Assembly (NCBI GenBank): GCA_003212035.1
Contig: QCRA01000007.1
Location: forward strand, 1-47,586
Length of the DNA: 47,586 nt
Reading direction: 5' to 3'
Source: Prochlorococcus sp. AG-459-D04
Lineage (GTDB): Bacteria; Cyanobacteriota; Cyanobacteriia; PCC-6307; Cyanobiaceae
The notes under the pieces: model-generated
What the model saw: the letters and a program-made list of their open reading frames with translations, nothing else
What the model was told of the DNA's origin: nothing
Databases searched by the model: none
Part shown: positions 25,557 through 32,670 of the stretch, in pieces
Layout of the letters: each line of letters opens with the position of its first letter
How positions within the stretch are numbered: the stretch's first letter is position 1
Program-made: the position numbers and the translations under genes

Positions 25557-25592
25557 TAGTGTCACACTTGCACATTATAAGTGTTGCACTAT
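25557..25592. promoter_or_regulatory. Candidate operator pair for the RHH regulator
   Basis: TAGTGTCACACT (25557-25568) carries the inverted repeat AGTGT-C-ACACT. AGTGTTGCACTAT (25580-25592) is a second, similar inverted sequence, starting 23 bp after the first (about two helical turns). Both lie between the RHH gene start (25543) and the divergent small ORF (25620). The first matches the palindrome at 25163-25177 over 12 bases. Confidence 0.55.
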
Positions 25593-25619
25593 ATTTGATT
25601 TAAGTCAACTAATTTTGCT

Positions 25620-25772
25620 ATGCATATTTTAATATTTCCTGCCGGATTTATTCTTTGGTATCTAGCTTATGAAGCAAAACCTATCATTAATGATGAAGTA
25701 ACACTTCATTGGGAAGAGAAAAATATAAATAAAAGAAATAAACTTTTAAATATAATCAAAGACAGCTTTTAA
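25620..25772 (+). CDS. Small membrane-associated hypothetical protein (50 aa)
   Basis: The ORF begins MHILIFPAGFILWYLAYEAK: a hydrophobic N-terminal segment, followed by a polar, charged tail (NDEVTLHWEEKNINKRNK) and ending IIKDSF. It is short but has the composition of a real single-pass or membrane-attached micropeptide. It is divergent from the RHH regulator across 76 bp that hold two operator-like sites, so the two may be co-regulated. A toxin-like role would be speculation. Confidence 0.55.
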   Translation: MHILIFPAGFILWYLAYEAKPIINDEVTLHWEEKNINKRNKLLNIIKDSF

Positions 25773-25891
25773 ATTTTAAAGTCAATCGATTTTGACCATT
25801 CCTTGTGCTTATAATATAGATTTGAAATTAGCTGTTTTTGATAAGTAAACTTGAGTTGATTTTCGTTAAGTGATTTTTTTGTGATAATCAT
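25769..25891 (-). CDS. Possible small protein (40 aa)
   Basis: A 40-residue frame from ATG 25891 begins MIITKKSLNENQLKFTYQKQ and continues through YYKHKEWSKSIDF. It is basic and soluble, with aromatic residues in the second half. It ends with a 4-bp tail-to-tail overlap (TTAA) with the plus-strand ORF. No homologue recognised. The composition is better than chance, but evidence is limited. Confidence 0.42.
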   Translation of the reverse strand: MIITKKSLNENQLKFTYQKQLISNLYYKHKEWSKSIDFKI

Positions 25892-26097
25892 TTCTTTAGA
25901 GAAAAAATCAGTATTATTAGAACTACAAAATTTTTTTTGACTTCCATATAAATAATTTATCTATTTTTTTTATATGATTCAAAAGAATATAGTATTTATA
26001 TTTTTATATTTCCTTAATATATATTTTTAGCACGTTTGTTATTTATACTAGTTTATCAAATAAAAAAAGGTATATTTAAACAAATATATTTTTTATT
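25892..26097. other. AT-rich spacer without recognised feature
   Basis: Over 200 bp of T- and A-run sequence lie between the minus-strand small ORF and the prepilin-like ORF. I see no stem with GC content, no tRNA, and no frame worth calling. It probably carries the promoters of the neighbouring micropeptide genes, but no clear -35/-10 pair stands out. Confidence 0.5.
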
Positions 26098-26271
26098 ATG
26101 AATCTTAAGGAGAGAGGGATTACTATTGGAGACCTACTTATCATACTAATAATAATAATCATTTCTTCAATACTAATTAAATCAAATAGCAAGGATAAGA
26201 AATCAACATTCAATTATAATAATCAAGAGCAAGTTTCTTATAAAAAAAATTATTTTCAAAAATTTATTTAA
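26098..26271 (+). CDS. Prepilin-like small membrane protein (57 aa)
   Basis: The protein begins MNLKERGITIGDLLIILIII. The run R-G followed by ITIGDLL and a long hydrophobic helix (LLIILIIIIISSILI) resembles type IV prepilin N-termini, where the peptidase cuts after Gly and position +5 is Glu. Here +5 is Asp. The rest is a short polar tail with Lys and Tyr (KSNSKDKKSTFNYNNQEQ). Either it is a pseudopilin-like peptide or simply a single-pass protein with a chance resemblance. I do not recognise a named family. Confidence 0.6.
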   Translation: MNLKERGITIGDLLIILIIIIISSILIKSNSKDKKSTFNYNNQEQVSYKKNYFQKFI

Positions 26272-26335
26272 CTATTATTTATCTTTTATGAAAATTTCAA
26301 GAATTTATTAAAATCAAACAATGAGTTTTCTTATT

Positions 26336-26542
26336 TTAAATATTTTGATGAAATGATTTAGAACTTTCCCATTTCAAATTATCCTTTAAATCATTGAAAT
26401 CATTCGATATTGAAACTAAATTCACCATTTGAAGAATTTGAGTTTTATTTAGCCTATTAATAGCAATAAGTTTATTAAGCATTTCTAAAACAGATTTATC
26501 ATTAATATTCATTATTTGTTTAAAAAAACCATGATTATCCAA
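26336..26542 (-). CDS. Small hypothetical protein (68 aa), helical
   Basis: A 68-residue frame begins MDNHGFFKQIMNINDKSVLE and is predicted helical (VLEMLNKLIAINRLNKTQIL; then SISNDFNDLKDNLKWE). Soluble, no signal peptide. The leucine/isoleucine spacing suggests a small helical bundle. No family recognised. The frame is longer and more structured than chance frames nearby, so I consider it probably real. Confidence 0.5.
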   Translation of the reverse strand: MDNHGFFKQIMNINDKSVLEMLNKLIAINRLNKTQILQMVNLVSISNDFNDLKDNLKWESSKSFHQNI

Positions 26543-26702
26543 TTCCTATACCTTAACTTATAAAATTTACTTTTAAAATTTTATAATATATTTATAGATA
26601 AATATAATGTATATTTAAAAAATCAAAAATAAAAAATCTTACTGATAAGTTAAAAGCTTTAGCTCACTTTCTTATAAATTCGTTTATTGTAAAAAGAAAA
26701 AA

Positions 26703-26873
26703 ATGAAAAAAAATTTCAATAAAGAATACCTTAATAGAGACGAAGTTAATGAAATGATTGAATCAGCATTAAGGAGACACAATAGAAGATCTACAATAAT
26801 ATCAAGTGTACTTGGCTGGATTCTAATAGGTGGTTATTCGTTTGGACTTTTTCAAGCAGTTCAAAATGTCTAA
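26703..26873 (+). CDS. Small single-pass membrane protein (56 aa)
   Basis: The protein starts MKKNFNKEYLNRDEVNEMIE, then basic ALRRHNRRS, then one transmembrane segment (TIISSVLGWILIGGYSFGLF) and a short tail ending AVQNV. A cytoplasmic helical N-terminus with a positive patch before the membrane is coherent with an N-in single-pass protein. No homologue recognised. It is followed after 63 bp by another small plus-strand gene. Confidence 0.65.
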   Translation: MKKNFNKEYLNRDEVNEMIESALRRHNRRSTIISSVLGWILIGGYSFGLFQAVQNV

Positions 26874-26936
26874 TTAATCTTATCTTTAAAGCAGAACTTG
26901 CTAGATGATAAATTAGTATAAGAATAAGTATTTTTT

Positions 26937-27158
26937 ATGAGGGAATATATTGAGGAAAATCTTACAGTGATAAGAAAATATTTAAAAAAACGAAAAAAGT
27001 ATATATCAAAATCAAATAATGCTTCGATAATGGAAGAATTCAAAGAATGGAGCAAAGATCCATTACCTGAGACAGAATCAATTTGGACTTTACCTGACTT
27101 AACGAGAAATGAAAGACTAAAAAATTTTTGTCGCTCAATTAAAAAAGAAATAAGATAA
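26937..27158 (+). CDS. Small basic hypothetical protein (73 aa)
   Basis: This 73-residue, strongly basic protein starts MREYIEENLTVIRKYLKKRK. It has a second half with a Pro/Trp-containing segment (WSKDPLPETESIWTLPDLTR) and ends in FCRSIKKEIR. No signal peptide or membrane segment. The mix of aromatic and Pro residues is not that of a chance AT-rich frame. No family recognised. It converges on the next minus-strand ORF, 4 bp away. Confidence 0.6.
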   Translation: MREYIEENLTVIRKYLKKRKKYISKSNNASIMEEFKEWSKDPLPETESIWTLPDLTRNERLKNFCRSIKKEIR

Positions 27159-27162
27159 GTTA

Positions 27163-27321
27163 TTAACTACCTAGTTGTATATGATTTACCTTTAAGTAAA
27201 AATATCCTGCAAATCCCACTACATTTAATATTAAAACGAAAATCCAAGCTCCAATTGGCTGATTCGAATCAAATTTTTTTATTTTAACTTTATCCTTTAG
27301 TCTTTCAATATATTTAGCCAT
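27163..27321 (-). CDS. Small single-pass membrane protein (52 aa)
   Basis: The ORF from ATG 27321 begins MAKYIERLKDKVKIKKFDSN, with a basic cytoplasmic-type N-terminus. One transmembrane helix follows (IGAWIFVLILNVVGFAGYFYL), then a short tail KVNHIQLGS. Good charge asymmetry and a well-formed helix make it a credible membrane micropeptide. It does not carry the chlorophyll-binding motif of high-light-inducible proteins (no ExxNGR). No family recognised. Confidence 0.65.
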   Translation of the reverse strand: MAKYIERLKDKVKIKKFDSNQPIGAWIFVLILNVVGFAGYFYLKVNHIQLGS

Positions 27322-27398
27322 AATTAAAATATTAAAAAAATTATTATTTATTATAGTGAGTTAAATATAGAGGAATATTAAATAAAATAAAATTTCTT

Positions 27399-27524
27399 TT
27401 AATTCGAATTTTTATTGTCAAGCCTGTTAATGGGATATTTAATTAACTCCTTTTTAAGATTTTTTAAAAGTTTATTATGATTCAAAATAGAAAATTTTCT
27501 GGTAAAGGAATAATGCCATTTCAT
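27399..27524 (-). CDS. Possible small basic protein (41 aa)
   Basis: A 41-residue frame from ATG 27524 begins MKWHYSFTRKFSILNHNKLL and continues KNLKKELIKYPINRLDNKN. It is basic and helical, with early aromatics. No homologue known to me. It lies upstream of, and on the opposite strand to, the peroxiredoxin promoter. Evidence is limited to composition and a stop-free frame in a gap of about 300 bp between 27321 and 27624. Confidence 0.38.
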   Translation of the reverse strand: MKWHYSFTRKFSILNHNKLLKNLKKELIKYPINRLDNKNSN

Positions 27525-27540
27525 TGAATTAAAAAAAAAC

Positions 27541-27592
27541 TTGCTAATTCATTATTAATAAAATTATAATACTTATTACGGTCATTCAGACC
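27541..27592 (+). promoter_or_regulatory. Candidate peroxiredoxin promoter with inverted repeat
   Basis: A consensus -10 box TATAAT lies at 27565-27570, with a fair -35 candidate TTGCTA at 27541-27546 (18-bp spacing). Just downstream, around the expected transcript start, is GGTC-ATTCA-GACC (27580-27592), a small inverted repeat that could be an operator. The peroxiredoxin ATG follows at 27624. Confidence 0.4.
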
Positions 27593-27623
27593 ATACATAA
27601 TTTAAATAAGGACAAATTTATTC

Positions 27624-28208
27624 ATGAGCTTAAGAGTTGGCCAAGAAGCACCAGAATTTAGTGCTACAGCAGTATATGATCAAGAGTTTAAGGAGATTAC
27701 ACTTTCAGGTCTAAGAGGTAAATGGGTTGTTTTATTTTTTTACCCACTAGATTTTACATTTGTATGTCCTACTGAAATCACTGCATTTAGTGATAGATAC
27801 CAAGATTTCTCAGCACTTAATACGGAAATACTTGGGGTATCAGTTGATAGCAAACACTGTCATTTGGCTTGGATACAAACCCCAAGAAATGAAGGTGGAA
27901 TAGGTGATATTAACTATCCGTTAGTTTCTGACTTAAAAAGAGAAATTTGCCAAGCGTACAATGTCCTTAATGATGATGGAGAGGCCGATAGGGGTTTATT
28001 TCTAATCAATCCAGAAGGAGTAGTTATGCATACGACTGTTAACAAGGCTCCTGTAGGTAGAAATGTTGATGAAACACTAAGGATTCTTCAAGGTTACCAA
28101 TACGTCGCGGCGAACCCAGATGAAGTATGTCCAGCAAACTGGACCCCCGGAGAGAAAACAATGTTAGAGGACCCCAAAGGTAGTAAGGAATATTTTTCTG
28201 CGCTATAG
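27624..28208 (+). CDS. 2-Cys peroxiredoxin
   Basis: This 194-residue typical 2-Cys peroxiredoxin (AhpC/Prx1 class) reduces hydrogen peroxide and organic peroxides using thioredoxin-linked electrons. The peroxidatic cysteine is C48 in FTFVCPTE and the resolving cysteine is about C169 in DEVCPANW. The GWVV-type core ([17 protein letters not shown]), [18 protein letters not shown] and [13 protein letters not shown], which contains the GG(L/I)G motif linked to overoxidation sensitivity, are all present. The C-terminal YF-containing tail (SKEYFSAL) completes that pattern. In cyanobacteria it protects photosynthetic cells against peroxide. It converges on a membrane protein gene 15 bp downstream. 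Confidence 0.96.
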   Translation: MSLRVGQEAPEFSATAVYDQEFKEITLSGLRGKWVVLFFYPLDFTFVCPTEITAFSDRYQDFSALNTEILGVSVDSKHCHLAWIQTPRNEGGIGDINYPLVSDLKREICQAYNVLNDDGEADRGLFLINPEGVVMHTTVNKAPVGRNVDETLRILQGYQYVAANPDEVCPANWTPGEKTMLEDPKGSKEYFSAL

Positions 28209-28223
28209 AAGGATTAGAAAAAC

Positions 28224-28976
28224 TTAAGTAAGTATTGAATAGTAAATAATTATAAAAAAATAAAAAATAAACATATTCAAAAAGGGGATGATATCTCCTT
28301 TTTGAGGTTTATGGACGATCCAATCGCTTAAATTAGTTTTATATGATATAAAAGTCCACGTATAAAAAGAAATTTCTATGGAGACTAAGATAAAAAGATT
28401 AATTAAATTTAAGTCATTTAAACCAAAATATCTATAAATATGAAACTGATCATCAGCACCAATATTATTAATTTGAAGATGCCAAAGATAGAGAGAAATC
28501 AAAATAAAATTTACCAATATTATTTTTTTTAAAAGTAACCTAGATTTCTTAAAAATTAATAAAATAGAAATTAAAAATATGAAAAAACATAACTGTGGAA
28601 TATTCGGTTTTGGTACATTAACTTCTTTAAAGAATAAATTAAATATAAGATCAAAATTTATATATATATAATCAGCTATAAAGTAAGAGAGAAATATTAA
28701 ATTTATTGCTACTAATAATAATAATCTTTTTCCTCTAATTATTTTTTTACTATGAATTTTATCCCTATTAAAACTATAATATGTATAGTTTTTTAAAGAG
28801 TTTAAACAAACTATAAATGGACATATTGCACCGCTCAAATAGTAAAGAATTGAATAAAAGGAAATATCATTAATATTGAATGAATACAAATTAAACCATT
28901 GTTTTTGTACAAATGGAAGAATAAGTAAAAATGAAATTGTAAAAAATAACTTAGTTGTATTGTTTTTAATTATCAA
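28224..28976 (-). CDS. Polytopic membrane protein of unknown function (250 aa)
   Basis: This 250-residue protein has about seven hydrophobic helices, for example TISFLLILPFVQ, LLLLVAINLIFLSYFIADYI, LCFFIFLISILLIF and LFILVSIEISFYTWTFIS. Short basic loops between them (KSRLLLKK, NRDKIHSKKIIRGKR) suit inner-membrane insertion. Nothing in it matches a catalytic motif I know. It lies downstream of the FtsH-like gene on the same strand (33 bp gap) and may be its operon partner. Confidence 0.7.
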   Translation of the reverse strand: MIIKNNTTKLFFTISFLLILPFVQKQWFNLYSFNINDISFYSILYYLSGAICPFIVCLNSLKNYTYYSFNRDKIHSKKIIRGKRLLLLVAINLIFLSYFIADYIYINFDLIFNLFFKEVNVPKPNIPQLCFFIFLISILLIFKKSRLLLKKIILVNFILISLYLWHLQINNIGADDQFHIYRYFGLNDLNLINLFILVSIEISFYTWTFISYKTNLSDWIVHKPQKGDIIPFLNMFIFYFFIIIYYSILT

Positions 28977-29009
28977 GAAAATATTTTTATTTAATTTAAA
29001 ACAATTAAA

Positions 29010-30764
29010 TCAAACTTTCAACAATTTAGAAGTTGTTAATTTAAAAACTTTTTTATCTATAGTTTCTTGATCTAAAAGTATATCAACTAATTTATCTAGT
29101 AAGACTCTATTTTTTTTCAATATTTTTATTGAATTATTTAATGAAATTTTAGATATATTTATGATTTCATTATCTATTCTAGAACTGGTATTTTCTGCTA
29201 TGAGAGGCTTTCTTCTAAATAATCCATCTCCTAAATACATTTCATTATTATCAGAATCCATTGAAATTGGACCAATAATTGAAAATCCATATTTTATAAC
29301 CATTTCCCTTACGATATTTGTCGCATAAGAGATATCATTTATGGAGCATTGTGTAATTTCACTTTCACCAAAAACTATCGTTTCTGCCGCTCTTCCAGCT
29401 AGAGCAATTTCAATTTTTGAAAATAATAATTTTTTTGAAATCAATCCACTAGAAATTACATCTTCGTCAGGGCATATTTTTGTATATCCTCCTATAGATC
29501 CAGATCTAGGTAAAATCGTAATTTTATCAACTGATTCAATTCCATTTCTCACAGCAGATACAATTGCTCTACCTACTTCGTTATAAGCAATAATTTTTTT
29601 CATATTAGGAGAAGTTATTAATGAGCTTCTCAGGCCAATGGTAATTTTATCAAGAGCATTTTCTATATGAAGATCATTGATTAATTTAGTTTCGTCTCTT
29701 GCACAGTGAATAGCACTCTCGTTCATCAAGTTTGCAAGATCTGCTCCCGAAAATCCGGCTGTTCTAGAAGCCCAATATCCTAAGTCAACCTCGCTTGAAA
29801 GTGGTTTGGAAAGTGAGTGTACTGAAAGAATTTTTTTTCTTCCATCTAAATCTGGAAGCATTACTTCAATTTTCCTATCAAATCTACCTGGTCTTAATAA
29901 TGCCGCATCCAAAATATCTGGTCTATTTGTTGCTGCTAAAACAATAATCCCAGAATTATCAGCAAAACCATCTAATTCAGTTAGAAGCTGATTAAGGGTT
30001 TGTTCTCTTTCATCATTTCCACCTCCGATCCCAGACCCTCTTTGCCTACCAATGGAATCAATTTCATCAATAAAAATTATACAAGGAGATTTTTCCTTAG
30101 CCTTAGAGAACAGATCACGAACTCGGCTTGCTCCAACACCAACAAAAAGTTCTACAAACTCTGAAGCCGATATTGAGAGAAAAGGTACTCCTGATTCACC
30201 AGCAATTGCTTTAGCTAATAATGTTTTTCCTGTCCCTGGTGGGCCTATTAGAAGAACTCCCTTGGGAACTTTCGCTCCAAGATTTTCAAATTTCTTTGGT
30301 TCTTTCAAAAATGTTATTACCTCTTTTAATTCCTCTGCGGCTTCAGGTACGCCAGCTACATCATCGAATCTCGTTTCTACATCATCAATAGTTACAAATT
30401 TAGATTGATTTTTGGTAAAACCAAAAGCTCTGGAGGCCAATTTTGAAGTACTTCTCAAAATTAAGACTATAGCTAATATGAAAATTAGGAAAAGACTTAT
30501 TGAAGCGAATGAATTAGCAGCTGAGGCTTCTTTTCTACTATTGTTAATAGTTAGATCTACCTTATTTTCAGTAGCCTTTTCAAGGATTAATTGATCGTTG
30601 TAAAGAATAGGTATTTTAAATTTATCGCCATTTTTATACAGAACATCAATTTCTCTCTGCCTAGGATAGAAAAATATTGATTCTATTTTCCCCGTCTCTA
30701 TATCTTCTAGAAGATCCGAATAACTTGATTTAGAATCTGAATATGAGAATTTTGATCTAAACAC
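29010..30764 (-). CDS. FtsH-family AAA+ protein lacking the zinc protease motif
   Basis: The 584-residue protein has a complete FtsH AAA+ module: Walker A GPPGTGKT at 174-181, pore loop [11 protein letters not shown] near 203, Walker B FIDEID at 231-236, and the arginine-finger region [20 protein letters not shown]. The peptidase domain is present and recognisable ([15 protein letters not shown]), but HExxH is replaced by NEVGR (395-399), so both zinc histidines are gone. The first transmembrane segment of typical FtsH is also missing; a single helix ([16 protein letters not shown]) is near 87-104. It resembles inactive plastid FtsHi proteins. It probably unfolds or regulates rather than degrades, possibly in hetero-hexamers with active FtsH. 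Confidence 0.9.
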   Translation of the reverse strand: MFRSKFSYSDSKSSYSDLLEDIETGKIESIFFYPRQREIDVLYKNGDKFKIPILYNDQLILEKATENKVDLTINNSRKEASAANSFASISLFLIFILAIVLILRSTSKLASRAFGFTKNQSKFVTIDDVETRFDDVAGVPEAAEELKEVITFLKEPKKFENLGAKVPKGVLLIGPPGTGKTLLAKAIAGESGVPFLSISASEFVELFVGVGASRVRDLFSKAKEKSPCIIFIDEIDSIGRQRGSGIGGGNDEREQTLNQLLTELDGFADNSGIIVLAATNRPDILDAALLRPGRFDRKIEVMLPDLDGRKKILSVHSLSKPLSSEVDLGYWASRTAGFSGADLANLMNESAIHCARDETKLINDLHIENALDKITIGLRSSLITSPNMKKIIAYNEVGRAIVSAVRNGIESVDKITILPRSGSIGGYTKICPDEDVISSGLISKKLLFSKIEIALAGRAAETIVFGESEITQCSINDISYATNIVREMVIKYGFSIIGPISMDSDNNEMYLGDGLFRRKPLIAENTSSRIDNEIINISKISLNNSIKILKKNRVLLDKLVDILLDQETIDKKVFKLTTSKLLKV

Positions 30765-30849
30765 TAATCTTTATAAGTGATTAATAAAGCATATATGCTT
30801 ATTTAAAAAATTGACGTATATAAACAAAATATACTCAAAAGTTTTGGAG

Positions 30850-30868
30850 ATAACCAGTTAAAGGTTAT
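30850..30868. promoter_or_regulatory. Inverted repeat upstream of rpmF
   Basis: ATAACC-AGTTAAA-GGTTAT is a perfect 6-bp inverted repeat with a 7-base loop, 27 bp before the rpmF start codon, in the 131-bp gap between the divergent FtsH-like and rpmF genes. It could be an operator or a weak leader hairpin. Chance occurrence is possible in AT-rich DNA. Confidence 0.3.
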
Positions 30869-30895
30869 ATTATTATATGGAAATAAAGAAACAGA

Positions 30896-31069
30896 ATGGC
30901 TGTACCAAAGAAGAAAAAATCAAAGAGCAAAAGGAACCAAAGGCACGCTGTCTGGAAGGGGAAAGCAGCAATAGCAGCTCAAAAAGCTATATCTTTAGGT
31001 AAATCAGTTCTAACTGGGAAAGCTCAAGGATTTGTTTATCCTATTGAAGAAGAAGAAGAAGAAGAATAA
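30896..31069 (+). CDS. rpmF: 50S ribosomal protein L32
   Basis: L32 of the large subunit, 57 residues. It starts [20 protein letters not shown], the standard L32 beginning, and continues [20 protein letters not shown]. It has no zinc Cys pairs, as in the cyanobacterial/plastid type. The C-terminus is a run of seven glutamates encoded by GAA/GAAG repeats. The gene starts at ATG 30896 and is divergent from the FtsH-like gene. Confidence 0.96.
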   Translation: MAVPKKKKSKSKRNQRHAVWKGKAAIAAQKAISLGKSVLTGKAQGFVYPIEEEEEEE

Positions 31070-31072
31070 CTT

Positions 31073-31399
31073 TTAAGATCCTAATTTAAATGCCTCAAGT
31101 ATAACTGCATAAATTGCGCCAATTCTTAATTTATCAACTACCGTCCATAGATAATAAAATTTTGAGCTTGAGGCAGGTTTAATTCTTATAATGATTTCAA
31201 TAAAAAAGATAATTATTGGAACCATAATTAACTCATTTTTACCTTCAGATATAAATTTTGTAAGAAAATTGGCGAACAAAAAATAACCTGTCAAAACAGA
31301 AATTAGACCAATAGATTTTGTCCTCCATGTATCACTTAGAAACCCAAAAAATAAATTATTTAACTGGTAGGTAATTCTTGAAAAATTAGTTTTTTGCAT
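31073..31399 (-). CDS. DUF565 / Ycf20-like membrane protein
   Basis: This 108-residue protein resembles the cyanobacterial Ycf20/DUF565 family: an N-terminal amphipathic stretch, then WRTKSIGLISVLTGYFLFAN with the family's WR..S..LIS...G pattern, a further hydrophobic segment (LIMVPIIIFFIEIIIRI) and a C-terminal helix (KLRIGAIYAVILEAFKLG). Plant Ycf20-like proteins have been linked to non-photochemical quenching; I do not claim that role here. The gene overlaps the HAD phosphatase gene by 14 bp and converges on rpmF, with stops 3 bp apart. Confidence 0.72.
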   Translation of the reverse strand: MQKTNFSRITYQLNNLFFGFLSDTWRTKSIGLISVLTGYFLFANFLTKFISEGKNELIMVPIIIFFIEIIIRIKPASSSKFYYLWTVVDKLRIGAIYAVILEAFKLGS

Positions 31400-32150
31400 T
31401 ACTAAAAGACACTAAATAATCACTTAAAAAGCTATAGTCAACATATGATTTTTTTAGTTTAGGGCCTTTAATTACATTTGCCACATTATTCTCATCACCA
31501 AGACAGTCTAAAATACAATCTAATTTAATATTTTCCTCAAGAACAATTGGGATATTTGAAGGGATAAATATTGTGGGTAAGTTAGCTGCCAAGGAAGATT
31601 TCAATCCTGGATTGGAGTCTTCGAAAACAATTGAGTTATTTATGTTTATACCACTTAATTGAATTGCCTTTAGATAAGGCAACGGATTTGGTTTCTTTAA
31701 TTCAACATCTTCACTTGAAATAATGAACTCAAAAGGATTGAAGCCATTAAAAAGGTATTCCACAAGAAGATCAACTTGATTTCTTGAACTTGAAGTAACA
31801 ATAAATTGTCTTACTTTTTTTCTATATAGTTCATTTATTAATCTAAAAACACCAGTTTTGAGACTAACGCAATTTTTTTTTATAATTTCTAAATAATGAA
31901 ACTGCTTTGTTTCATGAATTTTGAGAATTAAATCTTCTGAGAAATTATCATTATTATATTTAGCGTAATAAGCAATCCTATTTTTGCCCCCATTTATCTT
32001 CAGAAGTTTAATGTATGTATTAGTTTCCCAATTCCAATCAATGCCAAGGTCATTAAAAGCATTATTAAAAGCAGGTAAATGGGCCTCTAATTCTGTATTT
32101 GCGATGGTCCCATCTAAATCCCAATAAACACCCTCCAGATATGTCACCAA
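31386..32150 (-). CDS. HAD-superfamily phosphatase, CbbY/phosphoglucomutase-like
   Basis: This 254-residue HAD hydrolase is of the CbbY/beta-phosphoglucomutase-like subfamily. Motif I is YWDLDGTIANTE (nucleophile Asp in DLDGT, residues about 11-15). The cap domain follows with LPAFNNAFNDLGIDWNWE. Motif II is FIVTSSSR near 117, motif III is the Lys in KKPNPLPYLKA near 152, and motif IV is VFEDSNPGLKSS near 174. The full catalytic set is present. Substrate unknown (sugar phosphate, possibly ribulose bisphosphate-related). It is followed by DUF565, overlapping by 14 bp. Confidence 0.86.
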   Translation of the reverse strand: MVTYLEGVYWDLDGTIANTELEAHLPAFNNAFNDLGIDWNWETNTYIKLLKINGGKNRIAYYAKYNNDNFSEDLILKIHETKQFHYLEIIKKNCVSLKTGVFRLINELYRKKVRQFIVTSSSRNQVDLLVEYLFNGFNPFEFIISSEDVELKKPNPLPYLKAIQLSGININNSIVFEDSNPGLKSSLAANLPTIFIPSNIPIVLEENIKLDCILDCLGDENNVANVIKGPKLKKSYVDYSFLSDYLVSFSNAKN

Positions 32151-32162
32151 AAAAAATTTCTT

Positions 32163-32240
32163 TTATTTACGGTAAAAAACAAGAGCAATTATTGCTGGTC
32201 CTGCTAACGCAACTACAGCCAAAGGAATAAGTGTTGCCAT
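32163..32240 (-). CDS. psb30: Psb30/Ycf12-like photosystem II small subunit (25 aa)
   Basis: A 25-codon frame on the minus strand reads MATLIPLAVVALAGPAIIAL and continues VFYRK. A single transmembrane helix containing Gly-Pro in its middle (ALAGPAIIALV) with a basic end is the pattern of Psb30 (Ycf12), a PSII core subunit, though other small photosystem subunits are similar and I cannot exclude them. The AT-rich flanks and conservation-like hydrophobicity in an otherwise gene-free 172-bp gap support it. Standard gene finders often miss it. Confidence 0.55.
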   Translation of the reverse strand: MATLIPLAVVALAGPAIIALVFYRK

Positions 32241-32322
32241 GATTAATGAATATGTTTTGTGATACTATTTTTACAAATAAATGATAGAACTGTACTGATA
32301 CGTTACAAGATTGAATTAAATT

Positions 32323-32670
32323 ATGAAATCATGGACATGTATAGAAAATTGTGGAGCTTGTTGTAAATTCGACTTGAACGAAAGAAGCGATTTGGCTAAC
32401 AAACTTAACAAAGAAGATATAGCTTTGATAAATTCGATGACGGCTAAAGACGGTTGGTGTAAAAACCTGGACAGAGAAAATAAAAAATGCTTAATTTATG
32501 AAACCAGACCGCATTTTTGCCGTGTAAGTGAATTTTCAACTTCATTTAAAGGATATTTGAAATCTGGTGATAAATTTTTGATAGATTGCTGCAAACAACA
32601 TATTTCATCAAATTATGGATACCAAAGTAAAGAGATGAAATCTTTTAGAATTGCTGTTTCAGAAAAATGA
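32323..32670 (+). CDS. YkgJ-family zinc/iron-chelating Cys-cluster protein
   Basis: This 115-residue protein opens MKSWTCIENCGACCKFDLNE, with the CxxxCxxCC cluster typical of YkgJ-type zinc- or iron-binding proteins. Further Cys occur in DGWCKNLDRENKKCLIYETR, HFCRVSEF and IDCCKQH, so enough ligands exist for one or two metal sites. Function is not established. It overlaps the first GDT1-type gene by 4 bp (ATGA), suggesting an operon of metal-related genes. Confidence 0.8.
   Translation: MKSWTCIENCGACCKFDLNERSDLANKLNKEDIALINSMTAKDGWCKNLDRENKKCLIYETRPHFCRVSEFSTSFKGYLKSGDKFLIDCCKQHISSNYGYQSKEMKSFRIAVSEK

Noticed and set aside
27163-27321. High-light-inducible (Hli) protein
   Set aside because: One membrane helix and suitable length, but no chlorophyll-binding ExxNGRxAM-type motif.
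30052-30408. 118-codon plus-strand frame opposite the FtsH-like gene
   Set aside because: Antisense to the conserved AAA+ domain; shadow of a strongly constrained coding frame.
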